Assembly (NCBI GenBank): GCA_034698045.1
Contig: JAQGAU010000162.1
Span: forward strand, 1 to 37,048
Reading direction: 5' to 3'
Length of the DNA: 37,048 nucleotides
Source of the DNA: Paramacrobiotus richtersi
Lineage: Eukaryota > Tardigrada > Eutardigrada > Parachela > Macrobiotidae
Translations under genes and position numbers: made by a program
Notes under the pieces: model-generated
What the model saw: only the letters and a program-made list of their open reading frames with translations
Databases searched by the model: none
What the model was told of the DNA's origin: nothing
Shown: piece by piece, positions 11,058 through 22,000 of the stretch
How the letters are laid out: each line of letters begins with the position of its first letter
How positions within the stretch are numbered: the first letter of the stretch is position 1

Positions 11058-12354
11058 ATGGCTTCTTCCGCACGATTTCTTCGGCATGTGCTTCGTGTGT
11101 TTGGCTGTCCGGGTGATGACTGGTTGCCCTCGTTTCCAGAAAACCCTTTTCTATATCGGATCTGCAGAGCTGTTTCTGTTTTGTATCCGTTTGTCGTTTC
11201 GAGCGCTCAACTTATAAAGAGCGCCATAGAGCTACGATTAGTCCAAGCACCGGAGCCGAGTCCGGTTCAGCTAATGCAGCTAATAAGCGAAATTGCCGTA
11301 TATACACTTGTTCCGGCACTGTTTATTTTATCGCAGTTTGGATTTCGAAATCACTCGACATTGTACGAAGTTATTAATACACTGTTCAGGCGGCACTGCA
11401 CCAGGCGCCGTGCCGTTGGGATGACTATACTCTGCGTTATTGTATTAATTACAGCAAGTGCCACCTTCTGTGTGCGTGCCTATTTCCTTTTCGATTACGA
11501 AACTTGGACCGAAGACGCTGTGGAGCGATCAAATATTACTAGTGCAGCAGGGCGCCAAGTCCTCAGCACTTTACACAGTGCGGCGTTTTTCCTCTTGCCA
11601 CTGCCGCATATAGCGATCTTATTACAGCGTGGGTTATTTGCTGCTGAAGCTGCAAGTTTGATGTGTATTACACAAAGCATTACGGACCAAATTAAGGTTC
11701 TTGATACTGAAAACGTGCGCACAGTGCTGCTACAGCATCGTACAAATGGTGTGCTATTTGACTTTGCGGCGGTCTGTGACGAAGCCCGGAAGTTAAATGA
11801 AAGCCTTGGATTGTGGCAGTTATGCGTATTTTTGTACGATTTTTTCTGGATACTAGCTCTATTCTGGGATCTCCGGGATGGGCATTATAATCTTTGGACA
11901 AAGCGGACACACGGCGCACCCACTGTTCTGCTTTGTGCACTCCAGGTGGGAACAGCAATTCGGTTTGCCGAACAAGTAAGGCAAAATCCTACCAAAAACC
12001 GTCAACAAAACCAACTGCGCGCGCATTGCTTAACATTTGTTTCGCGTGTAGGCAGCCGATGTCCCTACATTTCTCCAAAAGCAAAGAAGCCGCATCTTTG
12101 GTGATGGACAGTTCCCAAATTGTTACCATTGTAAAGAGTGTTTTAAAGAAATAACACACCAGAAAACACCAACCTTTGGAATTTGGGAAATAGCCGATAT
12201 TAACCGTTCACTAATTGCAACGGTGAGTACTAAAGAATGCATTAAACGCAAATAGCATTCCGATATGCACATCTTTGCTTAATGACTTTGTCTCTTTGTT
12301 TAGGTCGTAGGGATCATAATGACGTTTATGATCACTTTGTTTGATAAAAAGTAG
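11058..12354 (+). CDS. gustatory-receptor-like seven-transmembrane protein (GR/GRL family)
   Basis: Three exons (11058-11975, 12052-12222, 12304-12351 plus TAG) are joined by phase-0 introns of 76 and 81 nt with good signals (GTAAGG...TAG, GTGAGT...TTTAG), giving 379 residues. Reading straight past the first donor gives an artefactual 348-residue frame. Hydrophobic segments lie near residues 38-56, 76-95, 119-140, 168-190, 250-270, 286-302 and 352-376. The long loop LLQHRTNGVLFDFAAVCDE before segment 5, and the tail FGIWEIADINRSLIATVVG followed by a hydrophobic stretch, match the C-terminal signature region of insect-type gustatory receptors. Phase-0 introns near the 3' end are also typical of that family. 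The canonical TY...QF motif is changed to TFMITLF. The family forms ligand-gated cation channels with an intracellular N-terminus; the ligand is unknown. The start ATG has a possible acceptor just upstream. Confidence 0.8.
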
Positions 12355-12533
12355 CGGTGCTTGCACAGTCTGACGATAAAGCTAGGTGCGATCGTCTCCT
12401 GCGTTGTCCATAGCGTTCTGGGAGTCGGGTGTAGCTCAGGTGGCCGATCTAACACCATGTAGTGATGCTACGATTCCTCTGGATGCTACAGTCCATTAGC
12501 GACTGCTTTTCAGTGTTGAAATTTATCTTCTAT

Positions 12534-12539
12534 AATAAA
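12534..12539 (+). terminator. candidate polyadenylation signal of the GR-like gene
   Basis: AATAAA lies 180 bp after the receptor's stop codon, with no other hexamer closer. It would give a 3' UTR of about 200 nt. Confidence 0.4.
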
Positions 12540-13499
12540 GTCGATGCCTAATTACCTACCGTGAAATCTGAAAGTACAATAAAAAACATGGGATTATATA
12601 GAACAAAGCCTTTTGGAGCAGTTACTGACGGCATACATGCATATGGAAGGTTAATTACAATATTAAACATGAACTAGAAGGTTAATAGGTGCGGATGGCC
12701 AATCAGGCGTCCCACGAGACGAAGGCTGTTCTTACGAGGACAGAAATGTCATGAAGGTGACACTGTCCACCAGTTTATCGACGAGTAACACCGCAAACAA
12801 AGTCCATAGGAAAAACAATGACAAGTAGTTAACTAACGTCTTCGAAACGCCCGCTTGATCGACTGAGCATTATTCAGAATCCGAGAGATTACCTGCTCAC
12901 TCGCCCACATGCTAAACGCGTTTAGCACGTAATCACCAGTTACAAAACACAATCAGCGACAGCGTGCTAGACTTACGTGCTATCTTTAATATTATTATTA
13001 GTGCTGATGTATGCAATTTTCATTTTGTTTACAGTTACGGTTGAGCAATAACTGATTATACGCAGGCCGCTCCGGATGCGGTTTATTGTTACAATGATTT
13101 CATACCCAGCAACTCGACAAATTTCGCCTTAATTTCCCAAGCTGCTGAATCCCTCTGGAATATGAGAATGTTTTGATGATTTAACTGTTTAACTTGATGT
13201 TAATAACATCTATAAACGCAACCGTATATCACACTCGAGCAACAGACCATTTGGCGACACATTAACAACACGAAAACACATCATAATACGTAATTCACAG
13301 AGAATGACCACTGCTACCTGCAGTCACCAAAATATTTAATATACTGCATATTGTGATGTGTGTATGCTGTGTGCAAGGTAGGATGTATGTTGGCCTGCAA
13401 AATCAGTATTCTAAACCATAAACTTCCGAGTTCATCATCCCGGTGTGTGCTTGTTGATTACCCACCGGTCCACACCATTCTCGAAGGAACTTCGTTCGT
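12540..13499. other. intergenic, nothing recognisable
   Basis: There is no supported gene. An 18-bp perfect palindrome is present at 12910-12927. Confidence 0.5.
12910..12927. repeat. 18-bp perfect palindrome
   Basis: TGCTAAACG followed directly by CGTTTAGCA. No coding sequence or element end is seen around it. Confidence 0.9.
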
Positions 13500-13900
13500 G
13501 TTAGAGCAGAGGCGCTGCACGCGTCGAGAAGCAAGTGTGAGTTGGAAATGTGGATAAGACCAAAATCAGCTCTGCGTGTATGAAGAGCAAAGCGGTCCAT
13601 GCTGTCGACATTTCCCCGCCCCCAGTCCGTCTGATTATTTTAGCGAGTTTATTAGCTGTCAACGCCTGTCATTCATGCATTTTGGTTATCGGTTAAACTT
13701 TTCTTTTATTCCGAATTTTGTAATGAATAAATAACAGCCAAACACCCTGTAACAGTCGGACGACTAGGGGTCGGGGACTTTTCGACTGTATGGACCGCTT
13801 TGCTCTTCATACACGCAGAGCTGATTTTGGTCTTATCCACATTTCCAACCCACACTTGCTTATCCACACGTGCAGCGCTTCTGCTCCGTTGTGTTCGTGT
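13500..13900. mobile_element. foldback element with nearly identical arms
   Basis: The left arm (about 13500-13632) and right arm (about 13753-13900) are inverted copies around a ~120 bp AT-rich spacer. A 60-bp core (13542-13601 against 13790-13849), beginning GTTGGAAATGTGGATAAGAC, is identical. The outer 45 bp (AGAGCAGAGGCGCTGCAC against GGAGCAGAAGCGCTGCAC) are diverged. No transposase frame is present. The near-identity of the core suggests a recent or conversion-maintained foldback/MITE. The exact ends and target duplication are not clear. Confidence 0.8.
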
Positions 13901-15546
13901 TGTATGTATATGGTATCTCTTAAACCCGCTTGTGGCGCCTTTGCGTAAATTATGCCGCTCTCAGAGTTTATAGAGCGCGGCGCTCAGATTTCACTTCATC
14001 AGAAAGTTTATAAGGAAACCATTAATTTTTCGTTCACTATGATTTTAACCGATCTAACGCAGTAACAGTAGAAGTATGCCGACATACCGTTATCAGGTGG
14101 CACCAAACGCGCATTTTCCATGCGAGTAAGCGTGTTTACGAGGCACACTGAACTACTGTATGACCGAATATGTACGTATGTACGGTATGACTGTATGACA
14201 TTGTTGCTCGAGTGAACAGTCATGCATATTAATGGCAAAGAGATGCAGCAACGTGAGAAAACAGTATGACCGAAATAGAGTAACTTGTTTAGAAGAAAAG
14301 CTTGTCTCTGGCGGTGCAGTGTATCGAAAATTGCTAAATACTTGAGTGCATAACCACTGAGGTGCAAACGCTCTAATGATCATTACCTGTCGGATTTCGA
14401 TGATATTAGTCCATCCACGTTTTGAGTCACTTTTGACTTATACGCTCAACAGCAGAAAACCGTGTTACGCGCCGCTATGTGGTTGGCAGAATGTGCGTAA
14501 AGTCATGGCAAGCGGAACGCAACAAATGTTCTGCTCAGTCCCTCCCAGCGCAAAAATCTGAACAACCAGGTCTTCGCTTTGTTGTCACTACGTCGTGATA
14601 AGCGTCGTTATTGGAAATTTTTTTTGCTAAAAATGAGACATTGTGAAATATAATAAAATCCATCGAAGCCCCAGGGCCTTCGAAAAAGCACGACCAATAC
14701 CCCAAATGGTGCGAATTGCCCTGTCGTTTAGATTTCAGTGATCTGTTTTTTTCTTTGTAATGCAATTACAAAAACGCTGATGTGAACACTAGCTCACTGC
14801 AGAAGAAGTTATCGTATATGCCGGTTACCGTCAACGTGATAGACCGGTTCTGGCCAGGGCTAAAACGTGGGCATGGCCTTGCCCGGTGAAAATGCCGAAC
14901 GGGCATGGTCACCGAAAAACCTGGGTCACCCAGAGTCTAAAACCTGGTCATGTCTGACTAAAACTGGCCATGGTCATTCAGAGCATACACAGCGCAGAAA
15001 CTTATGTTCCGCTTGCTGTTTGACAGTACTTGAACGTTTATTAACGTTAACAATTACAGAAGAAACATCCTACATAAGCAGGTATTAGGCATTCTGTGAA
15101 GCCCACTTTCCATTTTACATAACCCATAATATTCTGCCAAGTGTGTAGCGCGCATTAAATGACATGATCACTTCCGGCATAGGAGAACAAGAGGAACAAC
15201 GCAATTGTCACAAGGCTGCGACTTGCTATAGTGCACAGGTATAAAGAAGCACAACCACATGAACAGAACGCTGTAGAGGTGCAGAGGGCAGAATTAAGTA
15301 TTAGAATATCACATTTGATATATATAGTTCTTTCTCTAGGCTGATTCTTCCCGACTTTTGCAATCGATTTACCGTTGCTAGGTAGCAATATGTAGAAGCG
15401 AAACGGCGTAACAATTACAAGTCCAAAAATCGTGCACGTTAATCTGCTGCTTTGCAGACTACTTAGGACATCTCTTATCACTTGCGTCGCTCGTGCTCTG
15501 CAGGTAGGCTCACACTTTCTTCTGGCCGTCCAGGACCAAAGTCGTA

Positions 15547-16000
15547 CTGTACCCGCCCGACCAATTCGCCCAAAGAGTGGCGTGTACGGAAATTATCGTC
15601 GGCAATATACCTACTCTGGTTTCTGTAAATTTTTGTCGTTTTTAATTCTGAAATATCTCAGGTATCATTAGGAACTCGTTTTCCTCTGTTCGTTACTTGA
15701 TCTTTTGAGTCAACGTAAAAGAAATGACGAAAAAATGATTTGTTGTGGTTTTTGGGGGGGCCCCCTGAGATTGTTGTGGTTTTCGGGGGGCCCCCCTGAT
15801 ATGTTATTCCAAGGGCGCGCGATTGCTGTTATGAGTATTCATATGATGATATTTCACCTGAAAGCTCGAATGGTTAGCCAGATTAATAATAAAAATTCTG
15901 AATGTGAAAACTGGATAAAAATTAAAATCGTGCTCAAGTACCGGTGGGGCAAAGTGCGCGGTAGGGCAATATTTTGGGCGAATTGGTCGGGCGGGTACAG
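15547..16000. mobile_element. nested MITE, 28-bp perfect TIRs, TA target duplication
   Basis: The left terminal repeat 15547-15574 (starting CTGTACCCGCCCGACCAATT) is perfectly inverted at 15973-16000. TA dinucleotides flank both sides (15545-15546, 16001-16002). Length 454 bp, no transposase. TA duplication and a short perfect TIR fit Tc1/mariner-type mobilisation. It sits inside the larger element at 14844-17071 and is younger, since its ends are perfect while the outer element's are diverged. Confidence 0.85.
15739..15800. repeat. tandem 31-bp repeat with G-run/C-run palindromes
   Basis: Two adjacent units begin TTGTTGTGGTTTT. Each contains a G-run directly followed by a C-run (G7C5, then G6C6) and then CTGA. 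The second is a perfect 12-bp GGGGGGCCCCCC palindrome. It lies inside the nested MITE. Confidence 0.85.
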
Positions 16001-17423
16001 TAATACTCCCACTCTTCCTGTGTTATACGTGAAACCATGTAACTTTAGCCGTTACCAAATCTCGGCCTTATGTATTTAACACAACATTACAACATTACAT
16101 GACAACATTAATTCCTTACCAAAAAGCCGTCCATTGCTATCCAGAATTTTTTCCAGGATGGCCGTACGTTCACCGTGCTTATGACACACAGTTTACTGTT
16201 AGATGTGGAACTCGTTACTCAAAGGGTAAAGGAACATAACATGGAGCGCGTTACCCGCCATAATAGTACATGCAGTCGGCCTTTTGAGAGAGTAATAAAA
16301 CGGTTTTCTGGTGTTGCACTGCGGTACGAATTTTTCGGCTGGGTTGCTCACCACAGCCTGCACTGTCTGTGTTGTTTTGTTGCAGGCATTCGCCACAGAT
16401 AAGAGATTTTGTGCTCATATTCTGTATGTGCTGTTTCTTCATACACTGAATAAGATTATTCAAAGGGTGTACAGAATGTCAATGAGTAAACGCTAAGGAA
16501 TGCACTGTTTACAGTTCACTAGTGATTTCGCTTGTCTTGGCTTCAACCTCCTGTTAGCATACGGGAGTGCTGGAAGTTTGTGTTGCCACAGAGATATCTG
16601 TTGTCGTGTCGTAGAAGTTTATTTTCTGTCATACTGTTCGTGCATCGTGATTCCAAATGTCAAAATAATGGTGCATTTCGTAGCTGTCACGTCGTACACG
16701 GGACGCTAGAATCAAAGCGTGCGCGGATGCATCGTACCAAAGTATATTTACAAATACCGCACCTTAAATGCCGTTTGCATTGTTTGGGTGTGTGAGTGCA
16801 AACTATACCTGACTGTAATGTAGATAATATTCTGCTGTCTTCACTTCCCTCACAGAACCTGCTTCAAACAGTTTCACTCCTACTTTTGTACATAGTTTTA
16901 AACTGGCGAGCATACGATACAGTTTTATATTAGCACTGCATTGAATGACCAGTTTTTAGCCAGCCATGACCAGGTTTTAGACTCTGGCTAACCCAGGTTT
17001 TCCGGTGACCATGCCCAATGGGCATGCCCATGGGCAGGGGCCATGCCCATGTTTTAGACCTTGCCACCGGTTCTGTCGTATATTGAAAAGTTTACGGCAT
17101 CGTGAAGCGTAACTTTTCCAAGTAGAAAAAACTGTCGGCACCCGTTTATGTGTACTCTTTATAACAAGATTGCAACACAATGAGCAACGGTTACACGTCA
17201 GTGACAGAAACGCCCGGCCGAAGTCAAGGCTTTTTGAGAATCTCTAATAAACCATTTCTCATGCTTCTTTGTGATGACATATTATACTACAACAACACCG
17301 GCCAGTACTTCAGATTTGCGAAACAAATAATGCACCTTTCACTATAGACAAGTACCATGGGAAATTTAATAGACCTTCTAACCGGTGCACGCTGCCCCTC
17401 TATATCGTTCCCGGTTATTAGGG

Positions 17424-17666
17424 TTAGCCTTTGCATCTTTCACATGGATCAACTCTTCTGGTTGTATTTGATTTTTTGGGAATCAAAGGAGAAGATCCAG
17501 CAACGGCGAGGGTTTTTAGCGGTGGTTGTTGAGCTGAAGTAGAGTTCAGTGCAGGTACACTGTCCGTGTTGTGTGGCGGAGAATTGCCATTCAGTGCCAA
17601 CGGTTCCTTGCTGGCCATGGAAATGGCTAGTAGACCAAGAATCAGCAGCCAGGTTTTGAATGTCAT
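17424..17666 (-). CDS. small secreted protein or peptide precursor, 80 aa
   Basis: The ATG at 17664-17666 opens an 80-residue frame with a clear signal peptide (MTFKTWLLILGLLAISMA, cleavage likely after A18). A Pro/Ser/Asn-rich middle follows, with N-glycosylation motifs (NST at 41, NTT at 67), then dibasic sites KK (64-65) and RR (70-71), and a short tail VDPCERCKG holding the only two cysteines. This layout would suit a processed peptide precursor whose final product has a C-x2-C loop, but no known peptide family is recognised. A donor-like GTAAGT lies upstream at about 17729-17734, preceded by an acceptor-like TTTTTCAG, which suggests a tiny 5' UTR exon. It could also be the first exon of a longer gene. 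Function unknown. Confidence 0.45.
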   Translation of the reverse strand: MTFKTWLLILGLLAISMASKEPLALNGNSPPHNTDSVPALNSTSAQQPPLKTLAVAGSSPLIPKKSNTTRRVDPCERCKG

Positions 17667-18019
17667 GATGACCTTGAGGACAACTTAGTAAACACGGCAG
17701 TTTGTTTCCTTGATAGCAGAAAAACAGAAAAACTTACCAAACAGAGTCTGAAAAATAATTTTTTGAAAGGAGTTTGTGTTTCTTTTTACAGCTCGGTTTG
17801 TGGCTCCCAGCGATATTATATGATGATAGACACTTTGGCAAAAGAAAATTCTCAATAGTCATTTGGATGCCGGTATGCACATCCAGCAGATATGGTCACT
17901 ACCAGTTACTCACTGCGGAACTTTTGTTGTGGACTGACAATGATCGATGATTGCACTTAAACTCTCTGTATATGATATGCCGTAATTAGCTACGATATTG
18001 GCAGGCAATCTAGCGAAAC

Positions 18020-18540
18020 CAAGATATAGATCAATGATACACCATCGCACTGTATGAGACCGTTGACCATTTTCGCGGGAAGTCGGTAAACAAAAATATG
18101 CTGGCATTGGTGTGCCAATTTTGAGCAAGGGCTACAGCGCGTACTGTTTAACATTTTTAAAAACTGAAAGCACATTCTCTTCTTAGTTTTTCAGGCTCTA
18201 CTCGCTCGTTATCGATTTAACTCAAAACAATGAGTTTGAAATTTTTTTTGATTTTAGCGTTTTTGCTTAAGTACTTCCTTCCCCTATTACGTATTTTTTC
18301 GAGTTGCGCCTATAAAGTTATATGGTCGTGATCAGCGTGAAATTCTGAACAGACATGCTCTTTGAGAAATAGTTAAATTCCTGATAGTTTTAGAGAAAAC
18401 CACTGCTCAAAATTGGCACACCAATGCTGTTTTAGTCTTTTGTCTTTCTTTTGTCTTTAAGATTCTCACACCTACTCGTGAAGGGAGAAAATGGTCAACG
18501 TTTTTCACATTGCGATGGTGTATCATTGTACTATATCTTG
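18020..18540. mobile_element. foldback/MITE-like element downstream of the GPCR exons
   Basis: Outer arms start CAAGATATAG (18020) and are mirrored at 18540. Both share AATGATACACCATCGCA and GTTGACCATTTTC. Further in, a 24-bp stretch (GCATTGGTGTGCCAATTTTG...) at 18104-18127 is perfectly inverted at 18404-18427. Arm length is about 110-140 bp with a ~275 bp loop. There is no coding content. It may lie inside the last intron of the GPCR gene or just beyond its 3' end. Confidence 0.75.
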
Positions 18541-18716
18541 CTGCTGCAGCGGTTGCAATAAACTTAAATTAAATCTCCACTACCCTGAAAGATTCCAGCC
18601 ATTCACATGTCGGTATCTCGTCTTCACTGTTAGCCGCCTTTCTTCGTATATAAATTACCACCGCACTTGCTAGCCACTCTGTAGTACTATCGGCATAACG
18701 CCAACCTTTCTTCGGT

Positions 18717-18793
18717 TTACGTTTCTAATTGCGTAATAAGTAGATTCCTTGGATGCCGTCCCTTTTTCCTTATCAAGCGTATAAAGAACGGGT
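18717..18793 (-). other. candidate last exon of the GPCR (C-terminal tail), unproven
   Basis: On the minus strand an acceptor (AACAGTTGCAG) ends at 18794. The following frame reads PFFIRLIRKKGRHPRNLL and then about six residues to a TAA at 18717-18719. A DPxx(I/Y)xxxRKK-like start is what follows membrane segment 7 in prostanoid-type receptors. However, the exon needs a phase-1 junction and no TM7-coding exon was found between 18794 and 19017, so this is only a lead. Confidence 0.2.
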
Positions 18794-19016
18794 CTGCAAC
18801 TGTTTTGTACAACGAAATCGGTGAAAGGTTGTTTTTATGCACAGGAGACATGAAATCTACCTGTTGTTTATTTCAGCCTTTACGCATGAAAATTATGCGG
18901 GGTAACGTCAGTTTGATTTTAACTACTCTTCCTCCAGGTGCGAATTGGGACACATTTCCTACTGTATCGAACCTGATTCTGATGTTGGCTTTTCTCTCGT
19001 AAAGCGGTGTACGTAC

Positions 19017-22000
19017 CAGTAGCGGCGTCCAGCACACCGTGGTGCAGACGGTATCCGCGAAGACGATCCCGAACATCTTCTCCCGTTGCGCCGGCGGACC
19101 GGCCTTGACCCCATTACTGGTGGGTGCCTCCTTGCCGCTGCCGGGGTGCACGCGGCTAAAGATGGAGAGAGCGGCGTAGGTGAGACAGGAGGTCATTATC
19201 ACAGTCAACGTCAGGATGCAGTAGAAAAACATGAGCACCCGACAGTCCAGGAATGTCCGCAGCGAGTCCTGGCATTCGGGACAGCTCGACCAGACCCCCT
19301 GCAACGTGTAACTGTGATCGATTGCTGGTGAATCACTTTCGGTCAATGCGATAATTTAGATCGATGAAAAGTATGCATGTTCTATCGAGGATGCGCTTGT
19401 ATGCAGTCGGGTACTGAAATATCGATAAATCGAATTTTATGGGGTCTGTTGAACGAGATAGCTAAAACTGCAGAGTCACAGGAATGAAAAAATAATCCGC
19501 ATGAGACTGTGTTAACGCGCAAAGAAATTTATCCGCTAAAATTATTGTGCGTCTTTAAGCCAAAATTTTTCTACAACGTCTACTTTATGATAGAACAGAC
19601 AATTTTCACGATGTATACCGTAGCACAGTTGGCAGGAGTATCATGTATCGATTGACGTTCAATTGCCATGCTACGCTAATAGTTTTACGGTTGTTCTTCT
19701 GTCCGACTGTTTACTCAGGACAAATCGGGATCATCGATACAGAGGCTGAATATCTGATACATATTTCATGCTATTTGCTTCGTAAGCTAACTCTGCATTT
19801 GCAGGCATCAGTGTTTTATCCGCTCAGAGTCTGAGCCTCAGACGGCTCGGCAGCCATTTTACGATGTGTACTACATAGTAAGTATATGAGACATTTATAT
19901 ATATGGCCGTACCAGCGTTAAAAATAAGCATTTGCATCAACAAAATGAGTATCAAAATCGTAATACTCGGAAACTTCTTGGCATCTCACGTTCGCGCACA
20001 CACCAGCTACCAATCTCTTGTTACTGCGATTAGGTGCTATCAACACTCGATTTGCTGCAGCTCGTTAAGCCGCGCTTTACTACCCGACATTGTGTTCACA
20101 ACCTTCAAAACTGTTGCCAACTGTAGTCTCGACTGCACAGAATAAACAAAGTACGTCGCTGAGTTCGTAGAATCTGATAAAAGCAAGATTTTAATTGGCC
20201 GTAACCATTTTACAAATCTAGAGATTTACGCCGGAAAAGGATCTCATGTTTAACGAAATAAGTATGCCTGTTGGGTCTGTGACTGCTTTCGAATTTATGA
20301 TCAGAACCGTTGATCTGGCGAAGTGTGACATGCTAACATGTAGAGCTTTAGCCTCACCAGCCTAAACGTGTCCCGAGCAGATTACCCGTTGTCGTATTCA
20401 ATTAATAATTAAAATGTTAATACCAACAGAAAGTGGAGAAACTTACCTTGAGGATCCACTGGCCAGTATCGCACCACAAACTCAACGCCGGTGCCACGCC
20501 CGTCACACCAAACACCACCACCGCCAGCATCCCCTTACACCACCACCCCAACGGCACCCGTCGCTGCGGATACAGCGCCCGGACCCCTTTATGCGCCGCA
20601 ATGGCCCCGATGACAATGGTCTCCACCAGGCCCAACCAGGTGATCGTCCCCATGAACAGCATATACGTAATGGGAGCCGCCCAGGGATCGGTGACGCTGG
20701 GTGACGTGGATAAGCTGTAGCCGATCTGGGTGGCGAACACCAGCCCACACCCCAGGATATCCGCCAACGCCAGCCACGTGACGAACGGCAGGGAGGAATG
20801 GGCGCTGATCAGGGTCTGTGGGCCGGCGCTGCTGCCGGAACCCCCCGAGTCACGGGCTCCGACCGGCGCTCGCTGGAGACGCACGGCGATGCAGCGTCGG
20901 CTGCGGCGTAATTGGAAGGTGATCACCATCAGGTTTGCGATGAGGCCGATCGTCTGCAAGAACAACGGAAAGGATTAGTACGGAGAAGAGATTTTTTTCA
21001 AAAGTGTCTGAAATCCCCAATCAAAACTCGTGCTTATAAAGCTTCTGTACATGTAACCGGCAACTGCCTGGACCCCACCTTGCGAGTCTCAGTAGAGGCT
21101 GTCCAGATGCACTTTAAATACAGTGTGTTAAATCAGGATGTTTCGTAAATACGCACAAGAGCGCAGGTTCGTTGCATCGAATATTTAGCCCAAACATCCT
21201 ACGGTCTTTGCAAACAGTTTAACTAGCCGCTTTAAAGCAAACCACATCCACGCTTTACTGCGTTTGCTGACAATAGCGTCAAAGGGTCGTCTGGCGACAC
21301 AGATTCTCTTTGTTATGTCATTGCAAAGCAGAACATTTCACAGTTGCAAAGAATTCGACCACATTTCAAATCAAAGGACAAAGGCATTCAATTTTCGAAT
21401 CCACCCTATAGCTGAACGAAGTCGCCAAACAGTTTGCTCTCAGTTAGATAGTCAAATTCCTTGTATACTCTATTTACTTAAGGAATACTGCTACTTTTTA
21501 ATTAGTAAAATTCTCCAGTAATGGATACAAATGGGAGAACGGGACACTCCTGCGAAATCACAGGGAAACACGGTCCGTTGACCTTCAAATGTCGTAACGC
21601 TTTGATCGACATTGGTAGCGGAATAATCGACGGAATTATTGAGCGTGTATGTAAAGAGCGCTGAGGAGTTCGTTATACAACGTCCTCATTAATTATGCTT
21701 TCGTGGAGCTGTATAAGAATACTTTAGTAAGACGTCCGAAATGTCAGCCATATAGTACACCATTCTGTTGATGCATACATTCATATTTCCACGCCCACGC
21801 ACGAAGAAGTTTCAGATGCATGTGATCTTTGAAAAAAACGTACTATGCGAACGTGATGACGCTTTATTCACTGCTGAAACGGCGGGCAAAACCAGATCAC
21901 TATTTTCAAGAAATGTACATGGGAGGAACAGTGCCCCTTTTGAGCACGCAGAACGCCGGGCACAGAAACCATTAAGTATTCTGAATTCATTAACTCAGTT

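Larger units (their letters stand above)
14844..17071. mobile_element. 2.2-kb non-autonomous element with ~130-bp inverted ends
   Basis: The left end (14844-14980) and right end (16942-17071) are inverted copies. Shared stretches include GGGCATGGTCACCG, AACCTGGGT and AGAGTCTAAAACCTGGTCAT. Within each end a short motif, CTAAAAC followed by a TGG-CATGG-like stretch, recurs about three times, like subterminal transposase-binding repeats. The ~1.96 kb interior has no long frame. Frames at 15432-15671 and 15705-16079 overlap the nested MITE and look non-coding. No clear target-site duplication was found, so the superfamily (hAT, MULE or other) is unknown. Confidence 0.75.

Noticed and set aside
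12052..12154. Alternative reading frames running past the GR-like exon 1 (11058-12104 and 11894-12154)
   Set aside because: They read through a good donor at 11976. The spliced frame gives the family-typical C-terminus, so these are artefacts.
12428..12500. tRNA-like sequence with an A-box-like TAGCTCAGGTGG
   Set aside because: No proper B box (GGTTCGANNCC) follows, and no cloverleaf with a 7-bp acceptor stem can be drawn.
15705..16079. 124-codon frame in the large element
   Set aside because: It crosses the right end of the nested MITE and the G-run repeats; it has no transposase features.
18600..18720. Minus-strand frame with WLASAVVIYIRRKAA as a possible GPCR TM7 end
   Set aside because: The hydrophobic stretch is too short, the upstream residues are highly basic and the junction is unsupported.
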